A DNA stretch of 64,000 nt from Neostapfia colusana (GCA_030760725.1 JASWHV010000008.1:54721671-54785670), one strand, 5' to 3'; shown: positions 20,825 through 32,757, counted from the stretch's first letter. The notes: generated by a model from the letters alone, not told the origin. A program made the numbers and translations.

Positions 20825-23448
20825 GGCTGTGTGTGGACTACCGGCCGCTCAACGCCGTCACCATCAAGAATAAGTACCCACTGCCCCGTATTGACATCTT
20901 GTTTGATCAACTTGTGGGGGCAAGTGTATTCTCAAAGATGGACCTTCGCTCTGGATATCACCAGATCAAGATCCGGGCGGAGGATATCCCGAAGACGGCG
21001 TTCTCGACGAGATACGGCTTATATGAATATCTCGTCATGTCCTTTGGTCTCACAAATGCTCCAGCCCATTTCATGTATCTCATGAACTCGGTGTTCATGC
21101 CGGAGCTGGACAAGTTCGTGGTAGTGTTCATTGACGATATCTTGGTTTACTCCAAGACAGAAGCCGAGCATGCCGAACACTTACGGATCGTTCTTCAACG
21201 ATTGCGAGACCACAAGCTCTACGCCAAGTTCAGCAAATGCGAATTTTGGATCAGCCAAGTGCCATTCTTGGGACATATCATCTCAGCTGAAGGCATTGCG
21301 GTTGACCCAAGTAAAATAGAGCAAGTGTTGAAATGGAAAGCTCCCACTTCAGTTCATGAAGTCACAAGCTTCCTCGGGTTAGCGGGATACTACCGGAGAT
21401 TCATTCCAAGCTTCTCTAAGCTCGCTAAGCTGATGACAGAGTTGCTGAAGAAAGGGACGAAATATGTTTGGAACACGGCGTGTGAAGGAGCGTTCCGAAC
21501 ATTGGTGAAGCATCTCACAACAGCCCCGGTGTTAGCTCAGCCGGATACAACAAAGCCCTTCGACGTGTATTGTGACGCGTCCGGTATTGGGCTCGGTTGC
21601 GTGTTGATGCAGGAAGGACGTGTGGTCGCTTATGGCTCACGCCAACTTCGGAACCATGAGCAGCATTATCCCACTCATGACCTTGAGCTTGCTGCAGTGG
21701 TTTTGGCGCTGAAAATGTGGAGGCACTATCTCCTGGGGAATTTGGTGCATCTCTACACCGACCACAAGAGCTTGAAATACATTTTCACCCAGAAGGAGCT
21801 GAACATGAGGCAACGGAGGTGGTTAGAATTAATCAAGGACTATGAAATTGAGATTCACTACCACCCCGGCAAGGCGAATGTGGTTGCCGACGCGCTGAGT
21901 CGGAAATCACATGTCCATCACCTCACCATTACACCGGTGGAGGAGGAAGAGCCAAGTTTATACTTGGTTCCTTATGGATCGCTGTACAACCTTGCCCTCA
22001 TACCTACTATTAGGGAGGACATCATTGCAGCTCAGAAGACGGATAGAGGCATGGCACATCTCCGGAGACGGATAGACAATGGAGAGATTAAATGTTTCCG
22101 GAAGGATGATGAGGGGACGCTATGGTTCAACGACCGCATAGTCGTACCCCGGGACATGGAACTGAGGAAGAAAATCCTCGACGAAGCCCACTTGTCTAAA
22201 TACTCCATTCATCCGGGCAGCAACAAAATGTACCAAGATTTGAAAAAGAAATTTTGGTGGACACGGATGAAGCGGGAGGTAGCGAAGTACGTATCCGAAT
22301 GTGATACGTGCCGACGAGTGAAGGCTGATCACATGAAGAAATCAGGGCTGTTGCAACCCCTGAAGATTCCGGCATGGAAATGGGAAGATGTGAGCATGGA
22401 TTTCATTGTGGGATTACCCCTAACATCCAACAAGCATGATTCCATATGGGTAATCATTGATCGGTTAACCAAGACGGCTCACTTCATTCCGGTGAATACA
22501 CGTTACAATGCCGGCAAATATGCGGAGCTATACATAGCGAAGATTCTATGCCTATACGGGGTACCCAAGACCATTATCTCAGACCGAGGTGCATTATTTG
22601 TATCTCGCTTTTGGGAGCAGCTACACGCTGCATTGGGTACTAAGTTGATAAGGAGCTCCGCTTATCACCCTCAAACAGATGGCCAGACAGAGAGGGTGAA
22701 TCAAGTTCTGGAAGACATGTTGAGAGCATGTGCCATCCACCATGGTATGAACTGGGATGATCACCTACCATTGGCGGAGTTCTCGTACAACAACGGCTAT
22801 CAGGCGAGTATCAAGATGGCACCCTACGAAGCTCTCTACGGTCGTAAATGCCGCACCCCACTAAATTGGTGCGAGTCCGGTGAAAGGGTCACATTCAGGG
22901 TTGATGTGGTGAACGACGCCGAAGAGCGCGTTCGGACCATTCAAGCCAATTTGAAGGCCGCTCAATCCCGACAGAAGAGCTACGCTGATAAGAGGCGTAG
23001 ACCGTTGCAGTTTGACGTCGGGGAACACGTGTACCTCCGCGTGTCTCCAATGAAGGGCGTGCACCGGTTCGGTGTGAAGGGGAAGCTCGCTCCCCGTTTT
23101 ATTGGACCCTACGCTATCACCGAGAAGTGTGGACCAGCGGCGTATCGATTGGAACTACCGGCATCTCTTGCGGGTGTCCATGATGTTTTCCGTGTTTTGC
23201 AACTGCGAAAATGTTTGAAGCATACAGCTGCTGTTCCTACCGAAGACATCGGCGAGTTGAAACCGGATTTAACATATGATGAGTATCCGGTGCCCATTCT
23301 TGATGAGAAAGCCCGAACCACGCGTAGCAGAACGTTGTGGTTCTACAAAATACTCTGGAGTAACCACACCGCCGAAGAAGCGACGTGGGAGAGCGAGGAG
23401 TTCCTTCGCTCAAATTACCTGGAGTTCATGGCTTCTCAACACGGGTAA
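20806..23448 (+). CDS. pol of element B: RT, RNase H, integrase, chromodomain
   Basis: An open frame of more than 870 codons; numbering here starts at VDYRPL (20833). RT: KMDLRSGYHQI (Asp about 37) and VFIDDILVYSK (Asp 101-102). RNase H: YCDAS (Asp about 248), LELAA (Glu about 285), YTDHKS (Asp about 310), VADALSRK (Asp about 353). Integrase zinc site: His about 453 and 460, Cys about 490 and 493; catalytic SMDFIV (Asp about 523), SDRGALF (Asp about 584), TDGQTERVN (Glu about 620). Then the GPY/F module (GKLAPRFIGPYAI) and a C-terminal chromodomain (LTYDEYPVPIL... EEATWESEEFL), which in chromoviruses guides insertion to modified histones. All catalytic residues are present. TAA at 23446-23448. 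Confidence 0.93.
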   Translation, partial: KKDETLRLCVDYRPLNAVTIKNKYPLPRIDILFDQLVGASVFSKMDLRSGYHQIKIRAEDIPKTAFSTRYGLYEYLVMSFGLTNAPAHFMYLMNSVFMPELDKFVVVFIDDILVYSKTEAEHAEHLRIVLQRLRDHKLYAKFSKCEFWISQVPFLGHIISAEGIAVDPSKIEQVLKWKAPTSVHEVTSFLGLAGYYRRFIPSFSKLAKLMTELLKKGTKYVWNTACEGAFRTLVKHLTTAPVLAQPDTTKPFDVYCDASGIGLGCVLMQEGRVVAYGSRQLRNHEQHYPTHDLELAAVVLALKMWRHYLLGNLVHLYTDHKSLKYIFTQKELNMRQRRWLELIKDYEIEIHYHPGKANVVADALSRKSHVHHLTITPVEEEEPSLYLVPYGSLYNLALIPTIREDIIAAQKTDRGMAHLRRRIDNGEIKCFRKDDEGTLWFNDRIVVPRDMELRKKILDEAHLSKYSIHPGSNKMYQDLKKKFWWTRMKREVAKYVSECDTCRRVKADHMKKSGLLQPLKIPAWKWEDVSMDFIVGLPLTSNKHDSIWVIIDRLTKTAHFIPVNTRYNAGKYAELYIAKILCLYGVPKTIISDRGALFVSRFWEQLHAALGTKLIRSSAYHPQTDGQTERVNQVLEDMLRACAIHHGMNWDDHLPLAEFSYNNGYQASIKMAPYEALYGRKCRTPLNWCESGERVTFRVDVVNDAEERVRTIQANLKAAQSRQKSYADKRRRPLQFDVGEHVYLRVSPMKGVHRFGVKGKLAPRFIGPYAITEKCGPAAYRLELPASLAGVHDVFRVLQLRKCLKHTAAVPTEDIGELKPDLTYDEYPVPILDEKARTTRSRTLWFYKILWSNHTAEEATWESEEFLRSNYLEFMASQHG

Positions 23449-23501
23449 GTCCCTATTACATCGCTATCTCTTCTTTTATAATCTCGGGACGAGATTCTTT
23501 T

Positions 23502-23514
23502 AAGGGGGGAGGGA
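23502..23514 (+). other. Polypurine tract of element B
   Basis: AAGGGGGGAGGGA ends directly at the 3' LTR start; it is the expected primer for plus-strand synthesis. Confidence 0.93.
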
Positions 23515-26500
23515 TGTAAAATCCCAAGAAAAGGGACTTGCAAAATTTTTCTTCACCTCACAACACAACAGTTTTGTTGTGGATAGATTGTGAAATATTG
23601 TGAAGAGCAAGTAACCTCCATCAAAAGAGTGATTAGAGGGGAAAGCCTTCATTTGCACAAAGTGGGATTTGGACACATGAACATGAGAGATTGAGCTCAC
23701 CCTAGAACTTTAAAAGTCTTGGAAAGGTTCAGTCCAAGTTTCATGAAAAATCCAACACTTTTGAGGCACTTTTGGGGGTATTTGAAAAAGAGGCCAATTT
23801 GAATTTAAATTCAAATTGCAGCAACTTTCATCACCCAAATTCAAAAGTTAGCTCCATATCTATACTCAGCACATTTTTCTGAGTAAACCCACCAATTTTC
23901 ATCTCCATTGGAGCTCATCTTGTCAAGCGCTAAATTTGCAAGAATTCAAAACTGAATTTGAATTTCAGTTTAAATATGAAGCACATTTAACCAAACAAAG
24001 TTTGAATTTGAGAATTCAAATTCAAACAAAGACTTGGGAGCTAAGTCTCACAATAAATTGTGAGTAGCTGGTGGGATAATTAGCAAAAACAGAAAAGAAA
24101 TATTAGGGAAAAAGAAGAAAGGGGGAGGCCCACAGGTCAGTGGCACACACGAGGGGCAGTCGGTTGCTGCAGCCGACCTCGACTTCGCGCGCAAGCCAGG
24201 GAACGACGGCGAGCCACCGAGGCAGCAATCGGCCACCTCACGGTGCCAAACCGCGGCTTAAAGGCCAGCGCACAGCCCACACCGCCTTCCTCCTGCTTTC
24301 CAAACGAGAACCCCCCCTACCGAGCTCCTTCCTCGTTTCCGCGCGAGCACAGAAACGCCGCCCTCTCTGATCACCGGCGTCCGGCCAGCACAGGCGCGCT
24401 CGTGCCCGACGAGCAACACAAGAAAGGACCGCCTTAAGGTGCTGATTCTTCTAGTCCCTACCGTTCTTCATTTCATGGGCTGTCGAGGGAGTATTTCGCC
24501 GGGAAAGCTTCGGGGGTCTTGAGACCGAGCTCCCACAAAATTCCAAAATTCATGGGGGTTAGCTCATCACCGGGCAAACCGAGTCGCGCACGCGCTCTAT
24601 ACACTGCCACGACCACCTAGGATCGAAAACCAGTAAGAACCGTGGGCTAGGTTTACGGTTCTTTGAAGTTTTCTGAAGCACAGCCGATATCCGGCCTAGG
24701 TTGCCGATGAGGTCGTAGTTACCGCCGTTTTCACGGGGATCGGTGTCCATGTCCGTGACCAGCAGGTGTCAGCGGAGCTCCCCGAGCAAACCGCATCGAA
24801 AAAGGTGCATGGGATGCCGAGTTGGACGTCGCCGGTGAGCTCCCGGCCGCTGTTGCCGTCGGGAGCACTGTTCCGGTGGTTGTCAAGTTCTGGGGAGGGC
24901 ACCACCGTGTTCCTCAGGCCGAGATAGGCACTGGCGGAGAGATTCAGCAAGCTCCAAGGACCGGAACCCCTCTCCGGCGAGAGCTCCGGCGAGCTTGGCG
25001 GCGGGGTCGCGCGGGTGGCCGGAGGAAGACGAAGGGGTAGGTCCCACGCGTCAGCGCCTGGAGATAAATGGGTGGGATTCTCTGTGGTCCGGGATCCAGT
25101 GTGTCCGCGCGGGAAGTAGTCTGTGGCCCCGTGTGGCTCGGCTCCAGCGGTCGACACGTGTGCGTGGACCCACCCGCAGGATTTAAACATTTTTGGAATT
25201 TCCAGTTTTAGTGCAAACTTTAGAGCTCCATAACTTTTGCTAGGAAGCTCCAAATTTAGTGATTCAAATTGGGTTGGATTCATCTTGGCTAGTTCTGTCC
25301 AGATATACAACCCAATTTGTATGAAAACCACTAATTAATTCTGGAAAATTCCATAAAGCTTTTCAGCAAAAGAATTTTAGGGGGCGTTTGGTTCATCCAA
25401 AAATCCCCAAATTTTGCCAGAATGTTCTTTAGGACATTAGTAAAACCCTGTAAAAGTTTCAGACCATTTGGAGTTGATTTGGTCCGAGCAATTCAAATTG
25501 GAAGGTGCTGTGTTCATTTGAATACAGAAACAATTTCAGAGAATTTCCAAAACTTGGAAATTCAGTTCTGGGCAATTCTTAACTCCAAAAATGCTAGAAA
25601 CATTCATGCAAACTCTATGAGCTATAATTGAAATTGTAGCTCACTAAGTTGGGCATGAACAGGGGTATGACCTCAGAATTAATTCTTCCTTGCTTATTTG
25701 CTAAGAGAATTATTCTGAGCAAACCACTCCATAAAAAGTGCTAGTGTTTGGTCCAGAGAGTTTTCTTATGACAAGGAACTCACACAAAAATTCTCAGCTC
25801 CATTGGAGCTCTGGATCACCCCTGTGCTGTTTAACCACTTGAGGGATTAATATGGAAAAGGAGGAAGACCACTTAGCATTTAACCAGGGGGATTAAGTCT
25901 AAGCCAAACCACCAACACTCAGTTCACCTTTAAATTCTTAAACAGGGTTCCAGATGTTAGAGGCTGGTTATTGGTACTAATAGTAGAAGTCTTACCCTAA
26001 ACTCACATTTGCATCTAAATTAACATGTAGTGTTTCATTAACGTGTAGCCGTTGAAGAAGAGACTCCGGAAGTGCTGGACTTCCTTCTTCCGGACGAAGA
26101 ACTAACTCCTGACCAGCAGCAACAAGGCAAGCCCCGGTTTGCATTAACCTTTTATAAGTCTTACTTTGTTTACACGTGTCATATGAAGTATGTATGTGCA
26201 TTAGGTATACGATGAATGAAACCCCACTTGCATAACCAAAGGTTCCTAAAAGAGTGAGGGTAGTGTCAAGGACCTCGAGTAGACAGGCTATGCTTAATGA
26301 ATCATAGGGCTTCGGTACAAGTCGAGTAGTTGGAATCTACTCGCGAGATAGGCTTGGGACACACGGGTTCGGTTGAGTGATGTGAGATCACTATAGTAAT
26401 GAAAATGAGACTAGGCAGGGGCTAGGGCGCAGCAAGAGGAATTCTTGTGTGCGCAGCCCTGCCCGTGTCGATTGAGGACCGATCCGTGTGTGGCCCTGCT

Positions 26501-27506
26501 GAACAAGTATTGAACGTACCGAAGGCATATCGGATATATGGGCCCCGATAAACCGATGTAGCCTAAACCTCCGGGCGTCGAGGCATAGCACACCGATTTA
26601 TAGGTGTAGGTTGAGGGCAGCAAGGTGGAAATCTGCCAACGGGCATAGAGAGATGCTCCGTGTGGGGAACCTCCTGCTCGTTTCGGTGCGACCGGTTCGA
26701 CGTTTGGGCTGTTGGGTGAAAGGTTGTCCCGTACGACATCGAGTGAGCGTGCTGTGCAGCTCCATGGGTGGGCGTACGTGACGTGCTCTTTGGGTTTTCC
26801 CTGCAGGTGTATATCGAGTCGATTCGCCGTCCCTCGCGGTGACGAGTACCTCTTGTTCACTGCGTCGTAACGTAGACTAATGAATGAAATGTTATGATTC
26901 AATATTGTTGTTATGATATAATTGTATTGCTACATGTGTGCCACCAAATATTGCTTACTAAATTTCAACTTCATGAACGGTTAACTTGTTGCTAAAAGAT
27001 GAATTAAGGATGAACTTGTAGGCGTGTCCATTTGCTGCAATATTACTACCCTATGTCATTGTAGCCCTCATGTAGAGTTTCATGCTTAGGTGAGTCGGTT
27101 AAGTCTTGCTGAGCCTTCGTGCTCACGGTTGCTGCTTAAGTGTTTTTCAGGTGAGGAGCCACCCACGGACTCGGAGTACGAGTCCACCGGCAAGGGTTAC
27201 CCTCCGTCGGGGACCACGGCTGAGTGGGAGCCGTACACGCTGCGCTGAGCTGAGGAGTGCAGCTAGTGTGGGTTGCCCTAGGGCTGGGCAACCACTTTTG
27301 CTAGATAGGCGGGCGTGAGTTGTATAAAAGAAAGTTCTGCTGTGTAATAAAAGACCCTAGTTTGTAACTGAGAAGTGTACTATTTTGTACATTCAGTTTG
27401 TTTTTCCCATGTAATATAATGTGTTCTTATGACGTGTGCTGTTGGGTGTCGCATCGCGCGGCACCACCCTCTGCTATCCTGGATGAGCGGATTCCGGTCC
27501 GCCACA
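23515..27506 (+). repeat. Element B 3' LTR
   Basis: Same length as the 5' LTR with no indels that I can find. Substitutions are spread along the LTR and cluster mildly around 24940-25130. Exon-like blocks 26049-26126 and 27151-27248 stay open. Confidence 0.95.
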
Positions 27507-27511
27507 GTCAC

Positions 27512-27581
27512 GACAAAAAGGTTATGCGGATGATAGGCGAAGAAGATTGACCTTCGAAGTAGGAGACTTCGTGTACTTAAG
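27512..27581 (+). pseudogene. Integrase fragment of element A between B and C2
   Basis: Seventy bases that match G around 53108-53178 (RRKLTFKVGDFVYLK region of the integrase C-domain). The left edge is the GTCAC duplication of B, the right edge the TTAAG duplication of C2 (27577-27581 and 31209-31213). Confidence 0.88.
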
Positions 27582-30500
27582 TGTAACACCCCAAAACCTG
27601 CTAAAGAGGGGAATTTAAAAATTTTGGATGTATTGCATGTGGTGAAGCAATTCAAATTCAAACTGGAATTCAAATTTAAATCAAAACAGAAAAAGAAAAG
27701 GAAAAGAAAAAGAAAAACGGCCAGTGGGCCGAAACCAATCTCAGCCGGCCCAAAACCCGCGCGCGCTTCTCCCCCTCTCCCTCTCTCTGACACGCGGGAC
27801 CCGCGTGTCATCTCCTTCCCCGCGCGCCCCCAACTGCTCCGGTTCTTTCGCGCCCAATCGCACGCGCCCCGCTCCCGGATTCCGCGCACTCGACCCAACC
27901 CCGAATCCCTCGCGCTGTTCTGCTCGATCGCAAGAAACCCCCGTGCTCCTGGCCCTGATAAAAACAGATGACCCCGCCGCCCTCCCCTCGCACGAGCAGT
28001 TTCTCTCCCGGTGAGTGCCGCCGCCGTTGAGTTTAGAAATTTCCGAGGGCATCGCCGCTTCCCTCTGTCAAACCGATCTCGTGACCCCACAGCACCGCGC
28101 ACAAGCTGTAGACGCCGACCCCGGAGGGAAACACCGCCGGAAACGACCAACCCGACGCTCGCCGGTGAGTACCGCCACCGCTCGCCGGTGAAACCTTCGA
28201 ATTACACGGTTTCGATCCACCCTAATCATCGGTGTGCCATCTCTAGACCCCAGTGAAGCGTCATGACCCGAGAGCTCGAAGGGATCACCGCCCCAACTAC
28301 CACTTCGACGTGCACCGAAGACCGTCGCCGTTGAAGCTCGCCACCGACCCCATCTAGCCACGTAGGGATCAAGAAAACCACTGAGGTGAGGCCCCCTTCC
28401 TCCCCTCTGCGCGGGCCAATTCTGGCCAGGAGCGACGTGGCCTCTTGTGGACCGTCTATTTTAAATCGCACGGCAGAAATTAAATCGGCACATACCCCTT
28501 CGGCGATCTAATCTGAGCCGTCTGTTTTAAATCCAACAGCCCACGTCAGCCCCGCGTTATATAGGCCGGGAATCTTACGTGCTACCCCCTGGGGACCTCG
28601 GAAAACACTTGCTAGCCACGGAAACTTCTGATCTAGCCCCTGGACCCTTAGAAATTCATGTAAATTCATTTAAAAATCAGTTTTAGCCCCTGGACTTAAT
28701 AAGAATTAGGAAGACCTCCCTATTTTGCACACTTAGACCCCTAAAAATTTAGAAATTGGGAAATGGGGCCCCACAGTAGGGTGGATTTGCACATCAGCCC
28801 CTGAGGGTTATTAATTTCAGGAAATTGAATATGTGAATAGGATTTAAAATTCAAACATAGGTATATGAGCAGTTTAATTATTCTAACTCTGTGGAAAATT
28901 TGTAGAAATAATCTAAGATCTGAGTTTAGAGGGGAAATAAACTTTTAAACTCGATAAGATTACTGTTTTGTAATTTATATCTGAAATATGTCGTTTAGGC
29001 ATAAAACAAGTTTAAACTGTAGGAAAGTGAGTCTAAATAACCAAAAAGGGAAAGGAAAAAATTATGAAGGTTATGTTTGGGAAATTGGAATAGAAGAATT
29101 TTTTGTAGGAATTTAGGTTGCTGTTTTATTGGTGGAGATTCATTTCTAGACTACAAAACAATTCTGAAAATGGGTAAAAATAACTTTAAATTGGTTTCCA
29201 TCAGAGAGGAAGTCAAAGAATATTTTATTGAACATTTTAGATCAGAACATATTCTGTTTAGGAGATATGCTTTATTATTTTAATACTAAAGTTCACTTTT
29301 AGGCATAGAAAGTAAATCTGAAAATATAGGAAAATAGGTATGCATGATTAGAAAATGATAGATGTGGTCTCCAAATCCAAAAAAAGACTTCAATTTAGGA
29401 TTTTGTAGAAGATCTGAAAACCTATTTGGAGTAGGAAATTATATTTCATGCAAACTTGTGGCTAAAAAGTGTATTAATTAAATATAGAGAATTTGCTCAA
29501 ATTGGAAATTCATATATAGTGTACAAATAGAAATCTGAATACAAAAGTTAGAGATAATATATAAATGTTTAAAAGTGTATGTGGGCATAAAATCAACACA
29601 TCTAGGGTAACCACAACACTTAGAAATGTGAAGGATTTTCATATGTATGTATGTGTGGTTTGCATGAGTGAAAGTGTGGACTATGGCTTATGGATTGTGG
29701 TTCTCTTTTTCTATGTGTATTGGCATGAGTAGAACCAGCCCCAGAGCAGGTTCTCACCTTTCAAGACCAAGACTTTCCATTCCCAGAGCAGCAGGAAGAA
29801 GGCAAGTGTCCTTGACCACTTTGATCCTATACTAGGATGTGTAGTTAGAATTTAATTACTTGCATTGTCAATTCGGAATATGGTACCCAAGCTAGGAAGT
29901 TTCCCTAGAGTTTCATATTCTTACTTCCTTGTAGCCTGGGGTGGGATTTATTTTATTATGTCATTCATTCATATTACTTATGCTTAGCCATGCTTAGAAT
30001 GGGATAAGTGGGATATGAGATCATCAACTTATTTACCTTACTCTTGAATGAGATATTATGAGTTATGTAGAGGTAGGGATCGAGGCAAGTTGGATGATTT
30101 GATTGGTGTTGTGTGCACGAGACTCGGGTTTGTGTTTAGTACTTGCCTGGATCCTAAGGACCGGTTCATGGAGCATGTAACCTGGCTTTACCGTGCCAAC
30201 CACATGCTGAGATGGGACAGCTTGGCCAATTAATTAGGTGTATCCCCGGCGTAGTATGGGTGTTTTGGATGGTGCGGGGAATAGGTGTCAGCTGGACTAC
30301 CATATGAACCGCAAGGCTCAAGAGGGGGCCACTGCAGCGGGGTTGGAGCCTTTTGTATGCTGTTAGGGGTGAAACCTCTATGGGCCCACGCTCATCAGGA
30401 ATCCCTTTGTAAAGGCCTCGTAGTGATCTCCTGGCTACACACCTGGGAAGTGTGAACGTGGTTCGCGGCAACTGGCATAATGGAGGTTCTTTTAGTCCAC

Positions 30501-31208
30501 CCGGCAACGGGGGATGAAGTCACTACATGTGGGTACAGTGGTGCAAACTCTGCAGAGTCAAAACTGTCATGACAACGTGCTCACGGTCAAGAGCGGCTTG
30601 GACTTATTCATGATTAGAGGATGATGAATTGGGAAGTTGAGGATGTTAAGCGGGAAGCTTAACATTGGAGATGAGATTATGGTTACTTAATATTGATGAT
30701 GGGTTGAGGGATTGGGATCATCTCACCTGTGTAGTAATGTAGGTGCTTAATAAGCTAAGGTGATAGGTATTAATTGCGTAGTGTTTTAACCATGAGTTCA
30801 ACCTCTCCTTGCTCTAGCCATGCATGACATTATTTTCCCACACTTGCTGAGTACCAACGGCACTCAAACTTGCTTTTCTGTTGGTTTAAATTGCTGCTCA
30901 GGTCAAGGGGATGATGTGGTGTTCAATAACCAAGACTTTGGTCCCGAAGAAGGATTCTAGGTTCACGGAGTCCCCCCGGCAACACCTGTGACGGAGCCCA
31001 CAAGATTTATATTCCGCTGCTGCTTTATTTACATGTTATGAACATATTATCGTCCATCGAGACGTATGCTATGTAAGACTTATTTATATTCGAACACTTG
31101 GCTTGTAATAAATGATGCTTCACTATTTGTCATCACATGTATGAGAAAATGATACTGGCATACATGTGATGTTCACTCGGCTGTTCTTCAGAGAAACCGA
31201 GTGTGACA
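27582..31208 (+). mobile_element. Solo LTR C2 (family C) inserted in A's integrase C-domain
   Basis: 3,627 bp, starts TGTAACACCCC, ends GAGTGTGACA, flanked by TTAAG. Same family as C1 but clearly diverged. It keeps the exon-like blocks 2 (29733-29801, 69 nt, EPAPEQVLTFQDQDFPFPEQ then QEE) and 3 (30902-30960, ...DFGPEEGF, TAG), with an AAG|GCAAGTG donor. The leader that would hold exon 1 has a TGA at 28382-28384 where C1 reads CGA, and another stop upstream, so no complete ORF. Hairpin 30848-30866 has one mismatch. The TATA of C1 reads GATAAAAA here (near 27957). Confidence 0.92.
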
Positions 31209-31600
31209 TTAAGGTATCGCCTATCTGAGGCCAACGACGGTTCAACGTCAAGGGCAAGTTAGCACCTCGCTATATCGGGCCATTCAAGATTTTGGGCAAG
31301 CGAGGAGAAGTAGCCTATTAACTAGAGCTGCCAATGCACTTGTCCGACGTGCACGACGTGTTTCACGTATCTCAACTCAAGAAGTGCTTGAGAGTACCGG
31401 AAGAACAAGTACCGATGGATGAGATCGAGCTTCAAGAGGATCTGACCTATGCGGAGCACCCCGTCAAAATTTTTGACGTAAAGGAAAGGGTCACGAGGAG
31501 CAAAGTGATTTGTTGGTGCAAGGTACAATGTAGCCATCACACGTAAGCTGAAGCTACATGGGAGCATAAGGAAGACCTCAAGGCAGAATTCCCTCATCTA
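31209..31600 (+). pseudogene. Integrase C-terminus and chromodomain of element A
   Basis: GPY/F module (GKLAPRYIGPFKIL), the LSDVHDVFHVSQLKKCL stretch and chromodomain with EDLTYAEHPVKIFD and AEATWEHKEDL. Stops: TAA near 31319 (former Gln) and TAA near 31545 just before the AEATWE motif. It ends about 40 bp before the polypurine tract. Confidence 0.85.
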
Positions 31601-31639
31601 TTCTCTACTCTATCGAATCTCGAGGGCGAGATTCAGTTT

Positions 31640-31651
31640 AAGGGGGGTAGG
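31640..31651 (+). other. Polypurine tract of element A
   Basis: AAGGGGGGTAGG directly before TTTGTAACACCC; identical in form to the tract of G at 53603-53615. Confidence 0.88.
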
Positions 31652-31825
31652 TTTGTAACACCCTCAAAATCCTTTCCCTGCATGCATACATTTTTCATAT
31701 AGAGAAACATTATAAAAAAGTTGAAATGGAGAAAGAATCGTAAAAATGGCGGGGAACGGGGAAAAAATAGTCAAAAAGAGCCAATTCCAAACGGTCGAAG
31801 TGCGCTGCCGACACTCCCCCGGGCG

Positions 31826-32545
31826 CGGGACACGTGGCGGCTTCGGAGCTCACCCCCTACGGAAGGGATGAGGTCCGGCCCCGCCAGACACGTGTCAACT
31901 TCGGAGCTCACCCCCGCGGAAGGGATGAGGTCTGGCCCCCGCTAGACACGTGTCGACGTCGTAGCTCACCCCGACGGAAGGGATGAGGTCCGGCCTTGCG
32001 GGACACGTGTCACCCTCGGAGCTCGCCTCCGAGAGGTTTGGCCCCGCTGGACACGTGTCACCCTCGGAGCTCGCCTGCGAGAGGTCCGACCCGCTGGACA
32101 CGTGTCACCCTCGAAGCTCACCTCCGAGAGGTCCGGCCCCGCTGGACATGTGTCGTCCTCGGAGCTCACCTCCGAGGAGAAGGGAGGTCTGACACTGCTG
32201 GACACGTGTCATCCTCGGAGCTCACCTATGAGGAGAAGGGAGGTCCGACGCTGTTGGAAACGTGTCGCCACCGGAGCTCGCCTCTGTAGAGAGGGGAGGC
32301 CCTGCCCCGTCAGACACGTGGCGCACGTGGAGCTCGCCTCTGAGGAAAAGGGAGGTCCCGCCCTGCCAGACACGTGTCGCCCCCGGAGCTCGCCTCTATG
32401 GAGAGGGGAGGCCTGGCCCTGCTGGACACGTGGTGCCTTCGGAGCTCACCCTGGCAGTGGCCACGTGGCAGGTCCGGAGCTCGCCTCTGAGGAGAAGCAA
32501 TGACCGGCCCCTGCTGGACACGTGGCACCTCCGGAGCTCACCACT
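31826..32545 (+). repeat. Uninterrupted G-box tandem array, A 3' LTR
   Basis: Fourteen units. Cores start at 31831, 31889, 31947, 32004, 32052, 32099, 32147 (CATGTG variant), 32203, about 32257 (AACGTG variant), 32315, 32371, 32427, 32462 and 32519. Spacings are 57-58, then 47-48, then 55-57, with a single 35-bp unit. CTCGGAG...CTCCGAG hairpins alternate with the cores. An extra CACGTG occurs at 32324. Confidence 0.92.
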
Positions 32546-32749
32546 GCAGAGATGCAAGGTCCTTAGGCGGATTTTCCTCCTGTGCGCGCGAGTACCCGGT
32601 ACGGAGGGTACCGACATAGTTTCCCCCACGTTGCTGCCGCACCAAATCAATTGGAGATAAGTTTGATAAGATCCAAAAAACAAATTGAATAGGACTCTTA
32701 TTTGAGCTCTAATTGGAGTAGGACTCTTCTTTCACACCTTATAAATAGA

Positions 32750-32757
32750 ACCCAAAA
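32750..32757 (+). promoter_or_regulatory. TATA box of A 3' LTR
   Basis: TATAAATA in the same TATAAATAGAACC context as the 5' copy, about 225 bp after the last G-box core. Confidence 0.8.

Larger units (their letters stand above)
13084..27506 (+). mobile_element. Element B: young full-length Tekay-like Ty3/gypsy retrotransposon
   Basis: 14,423 bp, flanked by GTCAC. LTRs 13084-17075 and 23515-27506 are both 3,992 bp and start TGTAAAATCCC, end GTCCGCCACA. Primer site TGGTATCAGAGCTGC and polypurine tract are sharp. I count about 47 substitutions and no indels between the LTRs (about 1.2%); with the often-used grass LTR rate of 1.3e-8 per site per year that is about half a million years. One nonsense codon and one frameshift stop it from coding a complete polyprotein. 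Confidence 0.95.

Noticed and set aside
27380..28150. 256-codon minus-strand ORF across the B LTR end and C2 start
   Set aside because: It crosses two unrelated insertion borders, so it cannot be an evolved gene.
382..31208. C1, C2 and C3 as complete non-autonomous elements
   Set aside because: Each has one set of TG...CA ends and one target duplication, with no internal second LTR, primer site or polypurine tract, so solo LTR is simpler.
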